Shown here piece after piece: positions 6,644 to 10,276 of a DNA stretch of 10,276 nt. Under the pieces are notes generated by a model. The model made no database searches and was not told the DNA's origin. It saw only the letters and a list, made by a program, of their open reading frames with translations. Numbering within the stretch: position 1 is the stretch's first letter; the number at the start of each line of letters is the position of its first letter. Origin of the DNA: Collinsella sp. (GTDB lineage Bacteria; Actinomycetota; Coriobacteriia; Coriobacteriales; Coriobacteriaceae). A program made the translations under genes and the position numbers. Location of the stretch: assembly GCA_019419625.1 (NCBI GenBank), contig DXZO01000027.1, positions 1 through 10,276 of the forward strand, read 5' to 3'.

Positions 6644-7405
6644 CTATCGATGCGCTCGTTTGTATTCGGAATACTTCAAGAACAAGATGCTGACGAGAAG
6701 AAAATAAGCGTCGAGCACTTCGTAACTATGTCCGCCACCAATCGGTAGGCTCTCGGTACCAACCAAGATGCTCTCATCAGCAAGATGAGCGATATCGTTA
6801 TCCAGATAACTCGTTACCGCAATAAAAGGAACGTTTCTGGCTTTGAGATTTCGCGCAAGCGTAGTTGCATTATCGGATTGTCCTTTTAGAGAAAAGACAA
6901 AGAGAAGATCGTCTTGAGTCAAAGCGCCCGTAAGAGCTGCGGTCTCATCAACGCCTTCCACGACGTAGAAATATTCGTCACCAGCCAAAAACACGCGACG
7001 CATCTCTTGAGCAACCGCACGTTGGAGCGTTCCCGTGCCGTAAAGAAACACCTTTGAGCTCTGCTCGATAAGCCTGAATACAGGCGTGAAATCACGCGAA
7101 AGAAAGTCTTTAAGCGATTTTAAGACAATGGCGGTATAACGATCGAGAACCGCAGCGTCGACTATATCGCGAGCATCAGCTTCTACTTCAGCCTTGAGGG
7201 CGTATTTGAACTCAGAGAATCCACGAAACCCTAGGCGCTGAGCAAAGCGTAGAACGGCAGATTTTGATGCGTTGCACTTGGCCGCTAGATCAACAAGCGT
7301 CGAATTAGCAGCCTCGTAGCGATGCATTGAGATATAGCGCCAAATGTCACGATCTATGTCGCCCAAATCGACGTAATGGTCACGAACCAGCTCGTCAATT
7401 TTCAT
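6644..7405 (-). CDS. RpiR/MurR-family transcriptional regulator (HTH + SIS)
   Basis: A 253-residue DNA-binding regulator. Residues about 1-77 form the RpiR-type helix-turn-helix domain; the segment NASKSAVLRFAQRLGFRGF (45-63) matches the family's recognition-helix signature. Residues about 105-245 form a SIS phosphosugar-binding domain, with VFLYGTGTLQRA (119-130) as the first nucleotide-fold-like loop and VFSLKGQSDNA (170-180) where many members have SxSGxT; here the middle glycine follows lysine. Family members commonly control sugar-phosphate catabolism and respond to phosphorylated sugars. That fits a neighbouring PTS permease, whose product would be the phosphosugar ligand. The start ATG follows AGGGGAG (7413-7419) by seven bases. 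It stands upstream of the enolase and PTS genes on the same strand, separated by a 178-bp gap containing palindromes, so it may be transcribed with or apart from them. Confidence 0.93.
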   Translation of the reverse strand: MKIDELVRDHYVDLGDIDRDIWRYISMHRYEAANSTLVDLAAKCNASKSAVLRFAQRLGFRGFSEFKYALKAEVEADARDIVDAAVLDRYTAIVLKSLKDFLSRDFTPVFRLIEQSSKVFLYGTGTLQRAVAQEMRRVFLAGDEYFYVVEGVDETAALTGALTQDDLLFVFSLKGQSDNATTLARNLKARNVPFIAVTSYLDNDIAHLADESILVGTESLPIGGGHSYEVLDAYFLLVSILFLKYSEYKRAHR

Positions 7406-7469
7406 CTCTTATCTCCCCTATAAAAGGCATTGCAACGCAAACAATAAAACGATAGCCGATTTATTCGAA

Positions 7470-7512
7470 CTAGAAAAGAAAAAGTGCCGTCCGCAAATGA
7501 AGCGGGCGGCAC
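7470..7512 (-). terminator. intrinsic terminator of guaB
   Basis: An 11-bp stem (7484-7494 with 7502-7512, one G-T pair) has a 7-base loop. On the minus strand it is followed directly by TTTTTCTTTTC. It begins 33 bases past the guaB stop and separates guaB from the RpiR regulator, which must therefore have its own promoter in about 7406-7470. Confidence 0.9.
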
Positions 7513-7544
7513 CAATCGGCGAAAGATCGATTATGAGTGCAGGC

Positions 7545-9056
7545 CTATCGATAAGACACGGACTGCTGAGAATCCTTTACGACAACGTCGTGGGCTCCGC
7601 CTTCGACGATGGAGGTGGAGCTGACCAGGGTCAGGCGTGCCTTTTCCTGGAGCTCGGGGATCGAGAGGGCGCCGCAGTTGCACATCGTGGACTTGACCTT
7701 GTAGAGCGTGCCGCCCACACCGTCCTTGAGGGAGCCGGCGTAGGGAACGTAGGAGTCGACGCCCTCGACGAAGCTGAGCTTCGCGGCGCCGCCCAGGTCG
7801 TAGCGCTGCCAGTTGCGGGCACGCGCAGAACCCTCGCCCCAGTACTCCTTCATGTACTGACCATTGACGTTGACGCGCTCGGTCGGGCTCTCGTCAAAGC
7901 GGGCGAAGTAACGGCCCAGCATCATAAAGTCGGCACCCATGGCAAGGGCGAGCGTCATGTGGTAGTCGTAGACGATACCGCCGTCGGAGCACACGGGCAC
8001 GTAGACGCCGGTCTCCTCGTAGTACTCGTCGCGAGCGCGGCAGACGTCAATCAGCGCGGTGGCCTGGCCACGGCCGATACCCTTGGTCTCACGGGTAATG
8101 CAGATGGAACCGCCGCCGATACCGACCTTGATGAAGTCGGCACCGCAGTCGGCCAGGAAGCGGAAGCCCTCAGCGTCGACGACGTTGCCGGCACCGACCT
8201 TGACGTCCTCGCCGTAGTTGGCGCGGATCCACTCGATGGTGCGCTTCTGCCATTCGCTGAAGCCCTCGGAAGAGTCGATGCACAGGACATCGGCACCAGC
8301 CTCGATGAGCAGCGGCACGCGCTCGGCATAATCGCGGGTATTGATACCGGCGCCGACCATGTAGCGCTTGTCGTTATCGAGCAGCTCGTTGGGGTTGGTC
8401 TTGTGGCTGTCGTAGTCCTTGCGGAAGACGATGCCCATGAGGTGATCGTTGTCATCGACGATCGGCAGGGCGTTGAGCTTGTTGTCCCAGATGACGTCGT
8501 TGGCAACCTTGAGGCTGATGTTCTTGTCGCCCACGATGAGCTGCTCACGCGGGGTCATGAACTCGGAGACCTTCTTCTGGTGGTCATCGCGGCTGGGACG
8601 ATAGTCACGGCTGGTGACGATGCCCAGGAGCTTGCCCTTGGGAGTGCCATCGTCGGTGACCGGCATGGTAGAGTGGCCGGTCTTCTCCTTGAGCTCGATG
8701 ACCTGCTCCATGGTCATGTCGGGGGTCAGCGTGGAATCAGACTGAACGAAGCCGGCCTTGTGATCCTTGACGGCCTTGACCATAGCGGCCTCGGACTCGG
8801 GGGTCTGGGAACCGTAGATGAAGGACAGGCCACCCTCGGTAGCGAGCGCGACACCCATGTCGACGCCCGAGACGGACTGCATGATGGCGGAAACCATGGG
8901 GATGTTCAGGGTGATTGCCGGCTTCTCACCGCGCTTAAAGCGGGTTAGCGGCGTCTTGAGAGAGACGTTGTTGGGGATGCACTGCGAGGACGAGTAACCA
9001 GGAACCAGCAGATACTCCGAAAACGTGTGGGACTCACCGGGAAAGAACGTAGCCAT
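7545..9056 (-). CDS. guaB: IMP dehydrogenase, Tritrichomonas foetus-like type
   Basis: Oxidises IMP to XMP with NAD+, the first committed step of GMP synthesis. It has 503 residues. The (beta/alpha)8 catalytic barrel is interrupted by a tandem CBS (Bateman) domain at about 103-220. Catalytic Cys319 lies in GGGSICITRETKGIGRG (314-330), and the mobile flap carries Arg418-Tyr419 (RNWQRYDLGG). Asp261 and Arg382 occupy binding positions. These numbers equal those I recall for the T. foetus enzyme, so the two appear colinear without gaps. The loop sequence differs from the GPGSICTTR form of most bacterial GuaB. Lys310 and Glu431 are the pair reported to make the T. foetus enzyme tolerant of mycophenolic acid. 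The ATG follows AAAGGAG (9061-9067) by four bases. The gene has its own terminator and a divergent promoter partner; guaA is not in the window. Confidence 0.97.
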   Translation of the reverse strand: MATFFPGESHTFSEYLLVPGYSSSQCIPNNVSLKTPLTRFKRGEKPAITLNIPMVSAIMQSVSGVDMGVALATEGGLSFIYGSQTPESEAAMVKAVKDHKAGFVQSDSTLTPDMTMEQVIELKEKTGHSTMPVTDDGTPKGKLLGIVTSRDYRPSRDDHQKKVSEFMTPREQLIVGDKNISLKVANDVIWDNKLNALPIVDDNDHLMGIVFRKDYDSHKTNPNELLDNDKRYMVGAGINTRDYAERVPLLIEAGADVLCIDSSEGFSEWQKRTIEWIRANYGEDVKVGAGNVVDAEGFRFLADCGADFIKVGIGGGSICITRETKGIGRGQATALIDVCRARDEYYEETGVYVPVCSDGGIVYDYHMTLALAMGADFMMLGRYFARFDESPTERVNVNGQYMKEYWGEGSARARNWQRYDLGGAAKLSFVEGVDSYVPYAGSLKDGVGGTLYKVKSTMCNCGALSIPELQEKARLTLVSSTSIVEGGAHDVVVKDSQQSVSYR

Positions 9057-9106
9057 GTTTCTCCTTTTTCCATGCGACCGGTCGGCTGCAGGCCTCGTAG
9101 GACCCA

Positions 9107-9126
9107 GCCCAACCTTGGGCGCCCAA
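9107..9126. promoter_or_regulatory. palindromic element in the guaB leader
   Basis: TTGGGCGCCCAA (9115-9126) is a perfect 12-bp palindrome, and a third half-site GCCCAA at 9107-9112 lies just beside it. Outer arms CCCAG (9103-9107) and CTGGG (9129-9133) extend the symmetry. If guaB transcription starts near 9129, the element occupies the first bases of the mRNA, a typical operator or 5' hairpin position. No known riboswitch consensus was recognised. Confidence 0.4.
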
Positions 9127-9135
9127 TACTGGGGA

Positions 9136-9164
9136 AGTATCTTAACGCACTTTGACTGCTACAA
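9136..9164 (-). promoter_or_regulatory. candidate guaB promoter
   Basis: On the minus strand TTGTAG (9159-9164) and GATACT (9136-9141) are spaced by 17 bases. Matches are three of six for -35 and four of six for -10. Transcription would begin near 9129. It overlaps the plus-strand -10 element, so the two divergent promoters should compete. Confidence 0.4.
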
Positions 9165-9165
9165 T
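9157..9165 (+). promoter_or_regulatory. candidate extended -10 promoter for the ModE-like gene
   Basis: TGC-TACAAT at 9157-9165 is an extended -10 element with five of six matches to TATAAT. No good -35 is visible. The start would fall near 9172, giving a leader of about 77 nt with a small hairpin (GTTTG 9210-9214 with CAAAC 9220-9224) before the ribosome binding site. Confidence 0.42.
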
Positions 9166-9248
9166 GCATGATTTAAGAAGAGCACACGAGGGTTTGACGC
9201 AGGCTTTGCGTTTGCCCAGCAAACACTTTAGCGGGGAGACGTGGGCGT

Positions 9249-9593
9249 ATGAAGTACAAGACGACGGTAAAGTTGGTCATTCAAGCGTGCGACAAAGACC
9301 TGCCGGGCGTGTTCGGCCACGGCTGCGTCTTGCTGCTGCAGGGTATTGCCCGGGAGCACTCACTCAACCGCGCCGCCAAAAGCATGGGCATGGCGTATTC
9401 CAAAGCGTGGCGTATTGTAAACGAAGCGGAAGGCCAGCTAGGCTGTAAGCTCATCGAGCGCGACGGCGCCCGCGGATCCACGCTCACCCCCGCCGGCGAG
9501 CGAGCCATAGTGGTCTACGAGGAGCTGCAGGCCGACATCAACAACGTCATCGCCTCAAAAGCCGACGACCTCATCGCCAGCATCAAAGAGTAG
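9249..9593 (+). CDS. ModE N-terminal-domain-like winged-helix DNA-binding protein
   Basis: A 114-residue protein made almost only of a LysR/ModE-type winged helix-turn-helix. The pattern FGHGCVLLLQGIAREHSLNRAA (22-43), then GMAYSKAWRIVNEAEGQLG (47-65) and the wing ending in STLTPAGE (77-84), follows the ModE N-terminal domain closely. The molybdate-binding TOBE domains of full ModE are absent, so it cannot sense molybdate in the same way; standalone versions occur widely, and their ligands are mostly unknown. The start is the ATG after GGGGAGA (9233-9239); the spacing of nine to ten bases is slightly long. It is divergent from guaB, with overlapping promoters, and could influence guaB or itself. 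Its 3' end overlaps the convergent PLP-fold gene by 11 bp. DNA binding is well supported; its targets are unknown. Confidence 0.88.
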   Translation: MKYKTTVKLVIQACDKDLPGVFGHGCVLLLQGIAREHSLNRAAKSMGMAYSKAWRIVNEAEGQLGCKLIERDGARGSTLTPAGERAIVVYEELQADINNVIASKADDLIASIKE

Positions 9594-10276
9594 CTAACTT
9601 GCGAAGGGCGTTGTCTAGGGTGGACGCTACAACCAGGGGATCGTCGGTACCGGCGAAGAGGCGGATGGCGCCCCCCTGCTTACCGCGCGGGGCCGAAAGG
9701 CGCGTTGCTGAGCCGCCGGCGGGCGACGTGCGGAACTCCCCCGGCAATGTGTCGAACAGCTCACCAGCACTTCGCTCGATAAGGTCAAACTCAACTGCCG
9801 GGCCAAAGCCGTGCTCGAGGATTCCCGTTGCAACCGCATGGTCGGGATGCGAGGTCAGCCCGGGATAGCGCACGTTGCGTACCATCTCGTTGGCGGCCAG
9901 ATACTCGGCCAGCGCACGGGCGCGATCGAAGTGGGCCTGCATGCGAGCGTCGAGCGAAGACAGCCCCCGCTCCAGCATGCAAGCCTCATTAGCAGAAAGG
10001 TCGAGTGCAGACGCACCGCAATCCGCAAGAAGCGCATGCGCACACTCGGCGGCGGCATCCACGCGATGGCGCTTAAGCTGCGAGCGCGCCACCGAAGCGG
10101 CGACGAGCTTGCGCGGCGCAACGCCGGCACACACACGGTCGAGTGCCTCGAGCGACAGGACGGCACCCAAACGCAGCGGATCGCACCCAAAGACGCTTGC
10201 CACGGTGTTATCCACCACGAGCAACGCACGGGCCTCACGCGCCGCCCGACCCAGCGCACGCAGATCGGGCACACGT
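9583..10276 (-). CDS. Cys/Met-metabolism PLP-fold protein lacking the PLP lysine, partial
   Basis: About 230 residues of the C-terminal part of a protein in the cystathionine gamma-synthase / methionine gamma-lyase family. The N-terminus lies right of the window; a GTG at 10272 is internal. Residues are numbered from that GTG. ALLVVDNTVAS (16-26) contains the Asp21 that contacts the PLP ring nitrogen in the family. The C-terminal domain shows VRNVRYPGLTSHPDHAVA and closing segments like family members. The usual SxTKY motif with the Schiff-base lysine should fall about 25 residues later, but the sequence reads SLEALDRVCAG (40-50), with Arg46 in the lysine's place. The glycine-rich segment after it is also lost. 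The frame is open throughout with no stop or shift, so it looks like an intact diverged pseudoenzyme rather than decay. Normal transsulfuration chemistry is unlikely. It ends inside the ModE-like gene. Confidence 0.75.
   Translation of the reverse strand, partial: RVPDLRALGRAAREARALLVVDNTVASVFGCDPLRLGAVLSLEALDRVCAGVAPRKLVAASVARSQLKRHRVDAAAECAHALLADCGASALDLSANEACMLERGLSSLDARMQAHFDRARALAEYLAANEMVRNVRYPGLTSHPDHAVATGILEHGFGPAVEFDLIERSAGELFDTLPGEFRTSPAGGSATRLSAPRGKQGGAIRLFAGTDDPLVVASTLDNALRKLATL

Noticed and set aside
7497..8948. A 483-codon open frame on the plus strand opposite guaB
   Set aside because: It is a mirror frame of guaB with the same low-complexity composition. It also runs through the guaB terminator, and no recognisable domain is present.
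9249..9593. Full molybdate regulator ModE
   Set aside because: Only the N-terminal winged-helix domain is present. The molybdate-binding domains are missing, and no molybdate transport genes are in the window.

Overview
The window looks like a chromosomal segment of a high-GC anaerobic gut actinomycete of the Coriobacteriia, most likely Collinsella or a close relative. This is an inference from strong G/C preference at third codon positions in the housekeeping genes, clean Shine-Dalgarno sites, the gene content, and the protozoan-like form of the IMP dehydrogenase. No rRNA, tRNA, CRISPR array or insertion sequence was seen.

Layout, left to right. (1) At 245-817 (+) is a small lipoprotein of unknown function. 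It shares a strong bidirectional terminator (861-892) with the convergent leucyl-tRNA synthetase gene leuS (922-3498, -). (2) leuS has an extended -10 promoter candidate and a leader that would fold into a 118-nt near-perfect hairpin just before its ribosome binding site. (3) A likely carbohydrate locus, all on the minus strand, reads from right to left: an RpiR-family regulator (6644-7405), a RspA / mannonate-dehydratase-like enolase-superfamily protein (5260-6465), and a PTS EIIBC permease of the sucrose / glucoside type (3817-5211). The gap before the enolase-type gene has palindromes that could be the regulator's operator. By eye this block is more A/T-rich at third positions than leuS and guaB, as expected of an accessory catabolic cassette between housekeeping genes. 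(4) guaB (7545-9056, -) encodes an IMP dehydrogenase that matches, from memory, the numbering of the Tritrichomonas foetus enzyme, including residues tied to mycophenolic acid resistance. It has its own terminator and a promoter overlapping that of a divergent ModE-like DNA-binding protein (9249-9593, +). (5) The right edge carries the C-terminal part of a Cys/Met-metabolism PLP-fold protein (9583-10276, -) that lacks the usual Schiff-base lysine and overlaps the ModE-like gene tail to tail by 11 bp.

How the genes may work together: the PTS permease would import and phosphorylate a sugar or glycoside, the RpiR protein would sense a phosphosugar through its SIS domain, and the enolase-type protein would act on a sugar acid. 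The chemistry does not join up simply, because mannonate dehydratases act on unphosphorylated acids and no EIIA, kinase, aldolase or glycosidase is present. I found no obviously new multi-gene defence or mobile system. The points most worth a second look are the lysine-less PLP protein, the T. foetus-type GuaB, the leuS leader palindrome and the PTS/enolase pairing.
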